Source: an uncultured Phycisphaerae bacterium (lineage in GTDB: Bacteria; Planctomycetota; Phycisphaerae; UBA1845; Fen-1342). From it: DNA of 64,000 bases. Under the pieces are notes generated by a model. It was not told the DNA's origin, searched no databases, and was given only the letters and a program-made list of their open reading frames with translations. Location: positions 203,173-267,172 of the forward strand of contig CALGJV010000011.1 in assembly GCA_937928595.1 (NCBI GenBank). The letters run 5' to 3'. The position numbers and the translations under genes are program-made. Shown here in pieces: positions 18,032 to 27,593 of this stretch; position 1 is the first letter of the stretch; every line of letters starts with the position of its first letter.

Positions 18032-20179
18032 TCACTCCGCGTGGTCGAGGATGTACTCGGCGATCTGCTTGGCCACCGGGCCGGCCACGCGGCCGCCGCT
18101 GCCGCCGAACTCGATGATGACGCTGACCGCGTACACGGGGCCGCGGGGTGGCCCGCCCGGCGGGGTGCTTGCGGCCTGGGTGAAGCCGACGAACCACGCG
18201 TGCGACGGCAGAGCTTCGCCTTCGAGCAGCTGCGGAAACGTCTCGTGCACGCGGCGGCCGACGATCTCCGGCGGCGGGTCCGGCTGGCCCGCCAGCGCCT
18301 CGCTCTCGGATCCGGCGACCACCTCCGCGCGGTGACCGTCGGGCCACTCGAGCGTGTAGCGGTTGCTGATGACGCGCGGCACGGTCTGGGCCGAGCCGGT
18401 CTTGCCGCACAGCACGACGTCACCCCGCCCCAGCTTCGCGTGATAACCGGTGCCGTGCACCTCGTTCACCACGCGCCACATGCCGCGCCGGAGGACCTGG
18501 AGGTGCCGCTCATCCAGCGGCGGGGCGGACGGCGCCAGCGGCGTCCCGATGGCCTGCCCGCGCGAGTCGCTCGCCAGGCGCACCGGCGCCCAGGCGCCGG
18601 CGGCGATCGTCGCCGCGACGTTCGCGGCCTGGAGGGGAGTCGCGGTGACTTCTCCCTGACCGATGGCGAAGTTCCAGGCGTCGGACTCCTGGAAACCGCG
18701 TCCCGCGACGCGGCGCAGCCAGTCTTCGCGCGGCACGATCGCCGGACTCTCCTCGATCAGCCCGGTGCCTTGCGTGCGCCCCAGGCCGAACCGCTCGAAC
18801 CACGCGCACAGCCGGGCCGGGCCGAGCCGCTCTCCCAGCCGGTAGAAGTAGATGTTGCAGGAGTTCTTGACGGCGCTCTCCGCGTCCTGGCCCGCGGGCG
18901 TATCGAGCATGTCGTGCGTCACCCCGGGGTTCTGGTTGTAGATCCAGCACCGGAAGCGCGTCGGATTGTTCTCGAGGAGGTAACCCGTGCAGTGAATGCG
19001 CTCGTCCGGGCGGATGACGCCCTCGCTCAGCCCGCCGATGAGCGTGATGGCCTTGCAGATCGAGCCGGGCGGGTACTGCGCCTGGACCGCGCGGAACAGC
19101 AGCGGCAGATGCTGCCGGTCATCGCGCAGCGTCGCATAATCGCGGCTGAAGCGGTCATACGTGTAAGCCGGATAGCTGACCAGCGCCCGCACTTCGCGCG
19201 TGGCCACGTCGATGACCACGGCCGCCGCGCCGGCCGGATGCACAGCGTTCTCGACCGCCTCGCCCAGCAGATCGTAGATCGCGCGCTGCCAGTCGAGATC
19301 GATGGTGAGGTACACGTCGCGGCCGCGGACAGGGTCGGAACGGTCCAGGACGCGGCCGTCGCGCTCCTCGACAATCCGGCCGCGCGTTCCGCGCAACGAC
19401 AGATCCGCCGCCCGCTCGATGCCGGAAACGCCGCACCGGTCGCCCGGTCGCAGGCGGCGCAGCGGATCGGCCGCGAAGGGATCGTCGGCGATGCGCTCGG
19501 GTGCGGCCGAGCCGAGGCGGCCGAGCACGTGCGCCACCACGTCCGCGTCCTGGGCGACGCGGCGGCTGCCGGGGACGACGCGCACCCAGGGCTGCTCGCG
19601 GAATTCGAGCCGGATCGACAACGCGGCCGCGCTGTCGAGATCGGGCAGCAGCGGCAGAAATTCGTATTCCTCCGCGATCCGGCGCACTTTCGGCGAGCGT
19701 TTCTGCACGTGCGCGCGGATCGCGGCGACGCGGGCGCGGACCTCGGCGGCCCGCTTCTCGAGTTCGCCGAGCGTGACGTCGGCGCGGCGGGCAAGCCGCG
19801 GCCACATGGCCGCGACGTCCTCGCGCAGCTCCGCGACGATGTCGCGCAGGGGGAGGGTGGCGGCGTCCGGGTCGGCCCGGCGCCGCGCGCGGGCGACGCT
19901 GTACAGGTACTCGTCGAGCCGGGCGTCGTCGTCGCTGAGAACGGCGTAATGCAGGCAGACGTCGTAGGCGGGCACGTCCGAGAGCAGGGGGGTCCCCCGG
20001 CGGTCGAAGATCGTGCCGCGGGGCGCGGGCAGCAGCCGCTCCGGCTGGATCCGCAGGGCCTCCGCCAGTGTTTCGTATTGCGCGGCCTGCAAGATCTGAA
20101 TCTGGCCCAGGCGCGCCAGGATCACGACGGTGATCCCGGTCAGCAGCACCCAGCACCACGTGAGGCGATTGCGGAACAT
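18032..20179 (-). CDS. mrdA: Penicillin-binding protein 2 (elongation transpeptidase)
   Basis: A class B PBP that cross-links peptidoglycan and partners RodA. It has 715 aa, about 80-100 more than typical. After a membrane anchor (about 7-28), PRGTIFDRRGTPL marks the start of the pedestal. The transpeptidase motifs are S373-x-x-K376 (GSICK), S440-C-N442 (NSCNIYFYRLG) and K593-T-G (CGKTGSAQT). The extra length lies between about 80 and 190 and contains charged, probably helical sequence (LGELEKRAAEVRARVAAI). The start at 20179 is supported by AAGGA five nt upstream. No mreB, mreC or mreD lies in the window. Confidence 0.93.
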   Translation of the reverse strand: MFRNRLTWCWVLLTGITVVILARLGQIQILQAAQYETLAEALRIQPERLLPAPRGTIFDRRGTPLLSDVPAYDVCLHYAVLSDDDARLDEYLYSVARARRRADPDAATLPLRDIVAELREDVAAMWPRLARRADVTLGELEKRAAEVRARVAAIRAHVQKRSPKVRRIAEEYEFLPLLPDLDSAAALSIRLEFREQPWVRVVPGSRRVAQDADVVAHVLGRLGSAAPERIADDPFAADPLRRLRPGDRCGVSGIERAADLSLRGTRGRIVEERDGRVLDRSDPVRGRDVYLTIDLDWQRAIYDLLGEAVENAVHPAGAAAVVIDVATREVRALVSYPAYTYDRFSRDYATLRDDRQHLPLLFRAVQAQYPPGSICKAITLIGGLSEGVIRPDERIHCTGYLLENNPTRFRCWIYNQNPGVTHDMLDTPAGQDAESAVKNSCNIYFYRLGERLGPARLCAWFERFGLGRTQGTGLIEESPAIVPREDWLRRVAGRGFQESDAWNFAIGQGEVTATPLQAANVAATIAAGAWAPVRLASDSRGQAIGTPLAPSAPPLDERHLQVLRRGMWRVVNEVHGTGYHAKLGRGDVVLCGKTGSAQTVPRVISNRYTLEWPDGHRAEVVAGSESEALAGQPDPPPEIVGRRVHETFPQLLEGEALPSHAWFVGFTQAASTPPGGPPRGPVYAVSVIIEFGGSGGRVAGPVAKQIAEYILDHAE

Positions 20180-20669
20180 GACATCCTTGTCACACGCGGT
20201 GCGGTCGGCACCAACGTTGGGGCTCCACGCCCAGCCCGGGCACGGATGATACGCGAGCGGCCCGTCTCCGGGCAGGGCACCACGGCCGCGAAACCGGCCG
20301 GCGGAACCGGACCCGCCGCGGGCGGGACGCAGCGCTCCCGGCGGCCCTTGCACCCTCCCGGGAAAGTCGCTATACGTGCCTTTTTGCCATGTTGCAACGG
20401 CCCGCGGCACCGGCCGAGCCCGCGGGCGCGGGGCAGCCCGAACGGCCGCCCCGGTCCGCAGCGTAAATGTCGAGATGCCCTGGGGGCCGTGTGCCGTTAG
20501 TCGCCGCGGGAGTGCCCCCGCCCGCTATTGGATGGTCTGCGCATGCGCGTCATGCGAGCGTGTCGGCGGACAGGTCGCGCGTCTCGGTTGCCTGTGGGCA
20601 CCGTGCGGAGGCGGCGGCCGGGTCGGCGGCTTGCTGGATAAACCCGGAAGCGCTTTTGAGGAGAGATCG
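20180..20669. other. Divergent mrdA/acs intergenic region
   Basis: 490 bp between two divergent genes. I see no credible small ORF or RNA. The acs side ends with GAGGAGAG just before the ATG. On the mrdA side AAGGA precedes the start. TATACG near 20368 and GGATAA near 20637 are weak promoter-like words without convincing -35 partners. Confidence 0.4.
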
Positions 20670-22619
20670 ATGCCGGAAGAGATGAGTGGCGCCGAGCGCA
20701 TGTTCCACCCCCCTGCCGACTTCGTTCAGCGGGCGTACATCAAGTCGCTGGACGAGTACCGGCGGATGTACGACCGCTCGATCCAGGATCCGGAGGGCTT
20801 CTGGGCCGAGATCGCCAACGGCTTCCATTTCCAGCAGAAATGGACGAAAGTCCGCGAGTACGAGTGGAAGGACAAGATCACGGTCAAGTGGTTCCTGAAC
20901 GCGAAGACCAACATCTCGTACAACTGCCTGGACCGTCACCTGCCGCAGCGGGCCGATCAGGTGGCACTCATCTGGGAAGGCAACCAGCCGGGCGAGGACA
21001 AGAAGGTCACGTACCGGGAGCTGCACGAGCAGGTCTGCCGGTTCGCCAACGTGCTCAAGTCGCTGGGCGTGAAGAAGGGCGACCGCGTTTGCCTGTTCAT
21101 GCAGATGATCCCCGAGTTGCCGGTCGCGATGCTGGCCTGCGCCCGCATCGGGGCGATTCACTCGGTCGTGTTCGGGGCGTTCAGCGAAGACTCGCTCCGC
21201 GACCGCATCCAGGACTCGACCTGCAAGCTGCTCATCACGCAGGACACGGCCCTGCGCGGCAGCAAGAACGACATCCCGATGAAGACCAAGGGCGACCTGG
21301 CCGTGGCGCAGTGCCCGAGTATCGAGAAGGTGATCGTCGTGCGGCGCACCGGGCACAGCGTCCCGATGCAGGCCGGCCGCGATCTCTGGTGGCACGACCT
21401 GATGGCCAAGGCGGCGCCGCAGTGCGAGCCCGAGTGGGTGGACGCCGAGGACCCGCTGTTCATCCTGTACACGTCCGGTTCGACCGGCAAGCCGAAGGGC
21501 GTGCTGCACACGACGGCCGGCTACATGGTGTTCGCCGCGACCACGCACAAGTACGTCTTCGACTACCACGACGGCGACATTTTTTGGTGCACCGCCGACA
21601 TCGGCTGGGTCACCGGCCACTCGTACATCGTCTACGGCCCGCTGTGCAACGGGGCCACGAGCATCATGTTCGAGGGCGTCCCGAACTACCCCGACCCGGG
21701 CCGCTTCTGGGACGTGATCGACAAGTACCAGGTCACGCAGTTCTACACCGCGCCGACCGCGATCCGCGCGCTGATGCGCGAGGGCGAATCGCACGTCCAG
21801 AAGCGCAAGCTCACCAGCCTGCGGCTGCTCGGCTCGGTCGGCGAGCCGATCAACCCCGAGGCCTGGCTCTGGTACCACAAGCACGTCGGCCACGGGCGCT
21901 GCCCGATCGTCGATACGTGGTGGCAGACCGAGACGGGCGGCATCCTCATCACGCCCCTGCCGGGAGCGATCCCGCAGAAGCCCGGCTCGGCCACGCTGCC
22001 GTTCTTCGGCGTCAAGCCGGTCATCCTCGATGACAAGGGCGTCGAGGTGCACGGGCCGACCAGCGGCGCGCTGTTCATTGCTGAGCCGTGGCCGGGCATC
22101 ATGCGCACGGTCTACGGCCAGCACGAGCGCTTCAAGGAGACCTACTTCAGCCGCGTGCCCGGGTTCTACTTCACCGGCGACGGCTGCCGCCGCGACGAGG
22201 ACGGCTACTACTGGATCACCGGCCGCATCGACGACGTCATCAACGTCTCGGGCCACCGGCTCGGGACGGCCGAAGTTGAGAGCGCGCTGGTGTCGCACCC
22301 GGCGGTGGCCGAGGCCGCGGTGGTCGGCTTCCCGCACGATATCAAGGGCCAGGGCATCTACGCCTACGTGACGCTGAAAACGGGCCAGGAGTACACTGAG
22401 GCGTTGCGCAAGGAGCTCATTGCGCATGTGGGCAAGGAGATCGGCCCGCACGCCAAGCCCGACGTGATCCACTGGGCGCCCGGCCTGCCGAAGACCCGCT
22501 CGGGCAAGATCATGCGCCGCATTCTGCGCAAGATCGCCGAGGGCCAGGCCGACCAGATCGGCGACACCTCGACGCTGGCCGACCCGACCGTGGTCGAGCA
22601 CCTGCTGACGCACAAGTAG
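20670..22619 (+). CDS. acs: Acetyl-CoA synthetase
   Basis: Activates acetate to acetyl-CoA through acetyl-AMP in the cytoplasm. The 649-aa length is normal. The P-loop-like adenylation motif is [25 protein letters not shown] and the hinge/nucleotide motif [20 protein letters not shown] follow. The C-terminal domain ends with the acyl-adenylation lysine K613 in TRSGKIMRR, the site often controlled by acetylation. The ATG at 20670 was chosen because it starts a family-typical N-terminus and follows GAGGAGAG by about 5 nt. A strong terminator follows at 22659, so acs is probably transcribed alone even though a carboxylate-type transporter lies next. Confidence 0.96.
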   Translation: MPEEMSGAERMFHPPADFVQRAYIKSLDEYRRMYDRSIQDPEGFWAEIANGFHFQQKWTKVREYEWKDKITVKWFLNAKTNISYNCLDRHLPQRADQVALIWEGNQPGEDKKVTYRELHEQVCRFANVLKSLGVKKGDRVCLFMQMIPELPVAMLACARIGAIHSVVFGAFSEDSLRDRIQDSTCKLLITQDTALRGSKNDIPMKTKGDLAVAQCPSIEKVIVVRRTGHSVPMQAGRDLWWHDLMAKAAPQCEPEWVDAEDPLFILYTSGSTGKPKGVLHTTAGYMVFAATTHKYVFDYHDGDIFWCTADIGWVTGHSYIVYGPLCNGATSIMFEGVPNYPDPGRFWDVIDKYQVTQFYTAPTAIRALMREGESHVQKRKLTSLRLLGSVGEPINPEAWLWYHKHVGHGRCPIVDTWWQTETGGILITPLPGAIPQKPGSATLPFFGVKPVILDDKGVEVHGPTSGALFIAEPWPGIMRTVYGQHERFKETYFSRVPGFYFTGDGCRRDEDGYYWITGRIDDVINVSGHRLGTAEVESALVSHPAVAEAAVVGFPHDIKGQGIYAYVTLKTGQEYTEALRKELIAHVGKEIGPHAKPDVIHWAPGLPKTRSGKIMRRILRKIAEGQADQIGDTSTLADPTVVEHLLTHK

Positions 22620-22658
22620 GGCATGGCCCGTCCCGTCTGGCAACGCGTTCCCCGTCAC

Positions 22659-22697
22659 GAGCCGATCCCGGCCTGTCGGGGTCGGCTCGGTTCGTTT
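22659..22697 (+). terminator. Rho-independent terminator after acs
   Basis: GAGCCGATCCCG (22659-22670) pairs with CGGGGTCGGCTC (22677-22688) over 12 positions with one wobble pair, a 6-nt loop GCCTGT, then GGTTCGTTT. It starts 40 bp after the acs stop. Confidence 0.75.
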
Positions 22698-22755
22698 ACG
22701 CCCCGGGCCGGCCGTGGCGCGCGGCCCGGGGCATCCCCCCCGTTCGGAGCATATC

Positions 22756-24324
22756 ATGACCGCACCCGCCGCCGCCCCGGCTCGTCCGTCTCCCGTGCGT
22801 TACCTCGTTCTCTTCGGCGCCGTGATGATTCAGCTCATCCTCGGCACGGTCTATGGGTACAGCATCTTCTGGGCGCCGCTCCAGGCCGCGGTGTATCCGC
22901 CGGTCCTGACGCAGGCCGAGGCGGAGGCCCGGGTCGCGGCCGGCGAGGTGGTGACGGACTTCACGGTCGTGGCGGACGCCGCCGCCGCACGCCAGCTCAA
23001 GGACCGGCAGCAGGGCTATCTGAAATACGCGTTCTCCATCTGCATCCTCTCGTTCGCGCTCGTGATGGTCGTGGCCGGGCGGGTGCAGGACGTGCTCGGT
23101 CCGCGCATCCCGGCGCTGATCGGCGGCGTCCTGATGGCGCTGGGCTTCTTCCTGGCGGGCGTCATGAACCACAAGGTCGTACTGCTCGTCTGCCACGCGG
23201 GCCTGTGCGCGCTGATCGCGTTGTTGCTCATCAGCGTGGCCGGCCTCTTGCGCAAGCGGCTGGATCCGCAGGGCACGCAGAACGGGCTGAGCGTGTCGCT
23301 GGCCGTGGCCGTGCTGGTCACGGTCGCCGGCGTGCTGGTCGGCGAGCAGTACGTGGGCCGGCTGGCGGAGTTTGACCGGGTGGCGCTGCTGTGGGGCACG
23401 ATCGGGTTCCTGGCCGGGGCCGGCATCGGCTTCGCCTACGTCTGCCCGATCGCGGCACTGGTCAAGTGGTTCCCGACGGCCAAGGGCCTGGTCTCGGGCA
23501 TCGCCGTGGCCGGCTTCGGCTTCGGCGCGTACATCTTCAAGGACCCCACCATCGGAGCGCCGCCGTTCTTCAAGGCGCACGGCATCGCCTCCTTCTTCCT
23601 GGTCCACGCCCTCGTCTGCCTGGTCGTCGTTTCGCTTGGCGCGCTGCTGCTGCGCAATCCGCCGGGAACGCCGCCCAAGTTCGCCACGGAGTCGAGCTGG
23701 CAGGAGACCCTGGCGCGGCCCGCGTTCTACGTGTTGTGGCTCATGTTCTTCAGCGGGGCGCTGGCGGGGCTGATGGTCATCAGCATCATCGCCGAGTTCG
23801 CCAAGGAGCAGCTCATCGCCGCCGCCGGCGGCGCGGCGCTCACATCCGAGCAACTCTCCGCGCTGGCCGCCAAGGGGGCGGCGGCGGTCGGCTGGCTGGC
23901 GATCTTCAACGCGGTCGGGCGCGTGTTCTGGGGCCTCGTGTCGGATCGTATCGGGCGCACCATCACGTTCGTCGTCATGTTCCTGTTCCAGGCCGGCATG
24001 ATGTTCATGCTGGCGACGATGAACACCGAGCTGAGCCTCGCGGTGGCGGCGTCGATCGTGGGCTTCAACTTCGGCGGCAACTTCGCGCTCTTCCCGTCCG
24101 CGACGGCCGATCTGTTCGGCGCGAAGAACCTCGGCGCCAACTACGGCTGGGTGTTCACGAGCTACGGCATCGCGGGCGTGATGGGCGTCGCGGCCGGCAA
24201 CACCGCCAAGCTCATCACCGGCTCGTACACGGCGGCGTTCCAGTTGGCGGCGGGCCTGTGCGTGCTGTCGGCGGTGCTGGCGATCGGACTGGCGATCGCG
24301 CATCGCAAGGCGCGGCCCGCCTAG
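22756..24324 (+). CDS. MFS transporter, oxalate/formate antiporter (OFA)-like
   Basis: A 522-aa inner-membrane secondary transporter with about 12 hydrophobic helices. The first helix contains QLILGTVYGYSIFWAPL, typical of OFA-type MFS proteins. MFS loop motifs are visible: GRVQDVLGPRIPALIGG in the 2-3 loop, FPTAKGLVSGIAVAGFGFG in the fourth-fifth helix region, and SDRIGRTITFVVMF in the 8-9 loop. The loop between helices 1 and 2 is unusually long, about 65 residues. The position after acs suggests a monocarboxylate substrate such as acetate, but substrate cannot be read from the sequence. The ATG at 22756 was chosen since the hydrophobic helix follows closely; the ribosome-binding site is weak. 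Confidence 0.85.
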   Translation: MTAPAAAPARPSPVRYLVLFGAVMIQLILGTVYGYSIFWAPLQAAVYPPVLTQAEAEARVAAGEVVTDFTVVADAAAARQLKDRQQGYLKYAFSICILSFALVMVVAGRVQDVLGPRIPALIGGVLMALGFFLAGVMNHKVVLLVCHAGLCALIALLLISVAGLLRKRLDPQGTQNGLSVSLAVAVLVTVAGVLVGEQYVGRLAEFDRVALLWGTIGFLAGAGIGFAYVCPIAALVKWFPTAKGLVSGIAVAGFGFGAYIFKDPTIGAPPFFKAHGIASFFLVHALVCLVVVSLGALLLRNPPGTPPKFATESSWQETLARPAFYVLWLMFFSGALAGLMVISIIAEFAKEQLIAAAGGAALTSEQLSALAAKGAAAVGWLAIFNAVGRVFWGLVSDRIGRTITFVVMFLFQAGMMFMLATMNTELSLAVAASIVGFNFGGNFALFPSATADLFGAKNLGANYGWVFTSYGIAGVMGVAAGNTAKLITGSYTAAFQLAAGLCVLSAVLAIGLAIAHRKARPA

Positions 24325-24402
24325 GCCGAGGCGGCCGCTGCGCGGCCGGTCGTTCGCCGCCGGGGGAGCGCAACGGGGAGCGACCGGCGACAGGATCAGG
24401 CG

Positions 24403-25071
24403 TCAGGTCGGCAGCCCGGCGCCGGCCGGCAGGGTCAGGTTGTCGTCGTCCGGTGCGTCGAGGTCAATCGTCTCTTCGTCAGACAGCGGCCCGTTCCAAA
24501 CGCGGATGTCGGCGACCTCGATGCTGACGGCTGCGGCGGCGGCGGCGCCCGGCACGCGCACGGCGATGGGACGCTGCGAGTTCGGCAGCAGGGGGCCCCG
24601 CATGTCTGCGTCCGGCAGAACGAGCGGCGAGGCCACGTACACGGACGCCTCGCCGAGCGGCACCTGCTGATCGTCGAGCACGACGATCCGCACCGCCAGC
24701 AGCGACACGGTTTCGGTGCCCTTGTTGCGTGCGTCCACGACCACGCACGGGCCCCGGCGGTCGTTCGTCGCAACCAGGCGGGCGGCGATCTCCACGCTTT
24801 CGCGGTACTCCGGCGCCCGCCGGTCGTTGAACGGATCGGCCACCATGGCCGGGAGCGTTGCGCGCCAATCCTCGATGGCGGCCAGCACCTCCGGCATCAC
24901 CTTCGTGATGTGCTCGGAGAGGGACCCGGCATGGCGATCGAGCGTGCGCAGCCCGTAGAAGCCCAGCGCGGTGCCGCAGATGATGGCCACCATCAGCGTT
25001 CCGAAGAACCCCTGCGCCAGCGCGGCCCAAAAACCACTCTTTTTCACGATGACCGACGGACCAGTACTCAT
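24403..25071 (-). CDS. Hypothetical single-pass membrane protein
   Basis: I do not recognise this 222-aa protein. It has a short basic N-terminus (VKKSG), one membrane helix at about residues 16-38 (FFGTLMVAIICGTALGFYG), a helical stretch (LSEHITKVMPEVLAAIEDW), and then a beta-rich region with CVVVDARNKGTETVSLLAVRI. That resembles domains in which extracytoplasmic beta sandwiches carry a protein-backbone term for non-covalent contacts, but no family is clear. It ends with an acidic stretch (DLDAPDDDN). It is divergent from the alpha/beta hydrolase and convergent with the transporter. The start ATG is at 25071. Confidence 0.7.
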   Translation of the reverse strand: MSTGPSVIVKKSGFWAALAQGFFGTLMVAIICGTALGFYGLRTLDRHAGSLSEHITKVMPEVLAAIEDWRATLPAMVADPFNDRRAPEYRESVEIAARLVATNDRRGPCVVVDARNKGTETVSLLAVRIVVLDDQQVPLGEASVYVASPLVLPDADMRGPLLPNSQRPIAVRVPGAAAAAAVSIEVADIRVWNGPLSDEETIDLDAPDDDNLTLPAGAGLPT

Positions 25072-25257
25072 GCTTTCACTCTCGGAATCAGCCCGCGTGG
25101 GGGACCGTGACTCGGAAGGGTATTCTCTCGCCCGCTGCCATTATTGCCCGCCCCAATCGTGCTGCAATCGCTTTATCGACCTGGAGTTGCCGGCCGGTGG
25201 GGGACTAGACTCTGGGGGGAAAGGGACACGGCCTGTCCGTGCGAGGGACGTGAAGCC

Positions 25258-26217
25258 ATGCTGCGAACCAGCCGGGCCGCCTTGGGGGCGGCGATGATCG
25301 TAAATCTCATTTGTACATGTGGTTGCGCGCCACCGGCCCTGCCGCCGGCGGCCGAGATCCTCGCGGGGCTGAACGCGGTGATCCTGGACCCGGGGCGGAG
25401 CTGCGAAGAAATGCGCAGCCACTTCGGGCTTGAGAACCTGCCGCTGGCCAACAACCCGGCCGATCTCGGCATCGCTTACGAGGAGTTCGAGTTGCTCACG
25501 CCGGCCGGGGAGATGCTTCGCACCTGGTACGTGCCCGCGCTGCGCGAGCGGGGCGTCATCGTGGTGTCGAACGGCTCGACGGGCGCGATGCAGTGCTACC
25601 TGCACGGCGTCTGGCTGCTGACGCAGATGGGGTGGACCGTCGTGACGTACGATTACACCGGGTTTGGCGGCAGCTCGGGTGTGGCTTCCCTCGACACGCT
25701 GATCCCCGACCTGGAAGCCGTGGTGGCCTGGGCGCTCGCGCATACGGGACAGACGCAGGTCACGTTGCTCGGAGTCTCGCTGGGCACGATGCCGTCGGTG
25801 GCCGTGGCGGTGCGCCACCCGGACGCGGTGAACGCCGTCGTGTTGGACTCGCCGGTCGCGTTGGGCGACGAGATCGAACGCTACGGCGGGCTGCTGCGAT
25901 TGCCGGTGGATGAGATTATTCTCGCGGTCAACCCGGCTCTGATCAGCGAGAACACCGTTGTGGCGCTCGCGCAACCGCTGCTCATGTTCGTCCACGGACG
26001 GGACCGCGTCACGCCGCCGACGCAGGCGCGGAAGATTTACGAGCGGGCGCCCGGTCCCAAGGAGCTGGTCGAGTTTACGGGACTCTCACACGGGATGGGC
26101 CAGTACCTGGCCACCGAGGAGTACGTGAACCGAATCGAGCCGTTCCTCGCGCGCGTCTGGGATGTGCCCGCCATCGCGTGGCGTTACGTGCCGGCGGCGA
26201 CAGCGACCGAGCAATAA
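25258..26217 (+). CDS. Exported alpha/beta hydrolase
   Basis: A 319-aa serine hydrolase fold protein. The nucleophile elbow is GVSLGT with S174; the likely acid is D249 in VHGRDRVTPP and the base H278 in LSHGMGQY. An upstream strand-loop VVTYDYTGFGGSSG matches the HG-like loop of the fold. The N-terminus is hydrophobic and cysteine-rich (VNLICTCGCAPP), so it is probably exported; it could be a lipoprotein but the lipobox is not canonical. Substrate is unknown; the closest look is to the BAAT/Abhydrolase prolyl-oligopeptidase-like group. The ATG at 25258 is preferred over an earlier start because GAGGGA lies 9 nt upstream and the signal-like helix begins there. Confidence 0.82.
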   Translation: MLRTSRAALGAAMIVNLICTCGCAPPALPPAAEILAGLNAVILDPGRSCEEMRSHFGLENLPLANNPADLGIAYEEFELLTPAGEMLRTWYVPALRERGVIVVSNGSTGAMQCYLHGVWLLTQMGWTVVTYDYTGFGGSSGVASLDTLIPDLEAVVAWALAHTGQTQVTLLGVSLGTMPSVAVAVRHPDAVNAVVLDSPVALGDEIERYGGLLRLPVDEIILAVNPALISENTVVALAQPLLMFVHGRDRVTPPTQARKIYERAPGPKELVEFTGLSHGMGQYLATEEYVNRIEPFLARVWDVPAIAWRYVPAATATEQ

Positions 26218-26230
26218 CGCGGGCCGACGG

Positions 26231-26275
26231 CCGCAGGCGGGATGGCGACGCGAGGCTCGGCCTTCCCGCCTGCGG
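26231..26275. terminator. Bidirectional hairpin between convergent genes
   Basis: CCGCAGGCGGGA (26231-26242) and TCCCGCCTGCGG (26264-26275) form a perfect 12-bp inverted repeat with a 21-nt loop, between the hydrolase stop and the ahpC stop. There is no T-tract. A smaller hairpin (CAGGC/GCCTG) follows at about 26287. Confidence 0.55.
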
Positions 26276-26307
26276 GGTCTGGTCTCAGGCACACGCGCCT
26301 GCAACGT

Positions 26308-26895
26308 CTACTTGACCGTGGCGAAGAACTCCTGCGCGCCCTTCGGATCCGGCTTGATGGTCTTCTCGCCGGGCTTCCAGTTGGCCGGGCAGACCTCGCC
26401 GTGCTTCTCGAAGTGCGTGAGCGCGTCGACCACGCGGATCGCCTCCTCGACGCTGCGGCCGAGCGGCAGGTCGTTGATCAGCATGTGGCGCACGACGCCG
26501 TTCTTGTCGATCAGGAACAGGCCGCGCAGCGCGACGCCCGCGCCCTCGATCAGCACGCCGTAGTCGCGGCTGATCTGGTGCGTCAGGTCCGACACGAGCG
26601 GGAACTGGACTTCGCCCAGGCCGCCCTTGTTGCGCGGCGTGTTCGTCCAGGCGAGATGGGTGAACTTACTGTCCACCGAAACGCCCAGGATCGCGGTGTT
26701 CCGCTCCTCGAACTGCTTGTGCGCGTCGCTGAACGCGATGATCTCCGTCGGGCACACGAACGTGAAGTCGAGCGGCCAGAAGAACAGCACCACGTTCCGG
26801 CCGCGGTACGACGAGAGCGTCACCTGCTTGAACTGCCCGCCCACGACCGCGTCGGCGGTGAAATCAGGGGCCGGTTGACCGACCTGAATGGCCAT
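26308..26895 (-). CDS. ahpC: Typical 2-Cys peroxiredoxin (AhpC/Prx)
   Basis: Reduces hydrogen peroxide and organic peroxides in the cytoplasm. The 195-aa protein has the peroxidatic cysteine C48 in [10 protein letters not shown] and the resolving cysteine C169 in [12 protein letters not shown], the typical 2-Cys arrangement. GGAGG lies 8 nt before the ATG, one of the best ribosome-binding sites in the window. A -10-like TAGAAT lies at 27016-27021 on the minus strand, giving a leader of about 110 nt. No ahpF lies nearby, so reduction by thioredoxin is likely but inferred. OxyR or PerR is not encoded here. Confidence 0.95.
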   Translation of the reverse strand: MAIQVGQPAPDFTADAVVGGQFKQVTLSSYRGRNVVLFFWPLDFTFVCPTEIIAFSDAHKQFEERNTAILGVSVDSKFTHLAWTNTPRNKGGLGEVQFPLVSDLTHQISRDYGVLIEGAGVALRGLFLIDKNGVVRHMLINDLPLGRSVEEAIRVVDALTHFEKHGEVCPANWKPGEKTIKPDPKGAQEFFATVK

Positions 26896-27108
26896 ACGCT
26901 TACCTCCACTGGAAGACCTGAGAAACCCCGGCCCGGCGTCGACGGGGCGCGGTGCTCGATAGTTCGCTGCTACGCCGTTGGCTCCGTGGTCCGAGCGGCG
27001 GTCGACGCACTCCCGATTCTAGCCGTACTGCCCGCCTCCGCCCCCGTCGCGCTGCCGGCAGCCCGCGGCGGGGCGTTATCGCCACCGCGGTCCGCCCCGC
27101 CCTGCGAC

Positions 27109-27345
27109 TCAGCGGCCCGCGAGCTCCTCGCGCAGCTCCATTTCGGCCTGCGTCCAGTCACTCAGCGGGTCGCCCTGGCCCCCGTTCCGCCGCAGGTAGA
27201 TCTCATACGCGCGGGCGCGGATCTGGTCCTCGGTCGGCAGCACCACCGCCTGCGCCTTCGTGCGGGACTTCCGCACCGTCCCCGTGGAACTGGCGGCCGG
27301 CGCCGCGGACTTCTTCGTCGTCGTGCGCTTGACTTCCTTGGCCAT
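27109..27345 (-). CDS. DUF2934 family small protein
   Basis: A 78-aa protein. The C-terminal half carries the DUF2934 signature: QIRARAYEIYLRRNG followed by DWTQAEMELREEL. The N-terminal third is a basic, disordered-looking tail (KEVKRTTTKKSAAP, VRKSRTKAQ). Function of the family is not known; the tail would suit nucleic acid or acidic-partner binding, but that is speculation. The ATG at 27345 is chosen because GGAG lies 9 nt upstream; an ATG at 27360 would add five residues. TACAAT at 27455-27460 (minus strand) is a plausible -10 box. Confidence 0.75.
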   Translation of the reverse strand: MAKEVKRTTTKKSAAPAASSTGTVRKSRTKAQAVVLPTEDQIRARAYEIYLRRNGGQGDPLSDWTQAEMELREELAGR

Positions 27346-27593
27346 GACCTCACTCTCCATGCTCGTTCACTGCCGCAACCGAGCGCCTGCCTCCTGCAAC
27401 CGCGCCGGCTGCAGGCCGCCCGCGACCAGCCGCGGATCATGCCTGAAGGCCCGTATTGTAGCAGGGAGGGTCGGTTGATGGAAAACGGTCGGGTGGGCCG
27501 GACAGCGCGCGACCGTGCGCGCGCACGACACCAACCACGAAGTTCAGGAGCGACGTCCCCAAGGCGGCCGGTCCTCCCTGGGGGCCGGGCGGA

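Noticed and set aside
20550..22757. 735-codon open frame opposite acs
   Set aside because: It mirrors a highly conserved acs gene and has no family features.
26231..26275. Riboswitch or structured RNA
   Set aside because: It lies between two convergent stop codons and is a simple long hairpin, better explained as a terminator.
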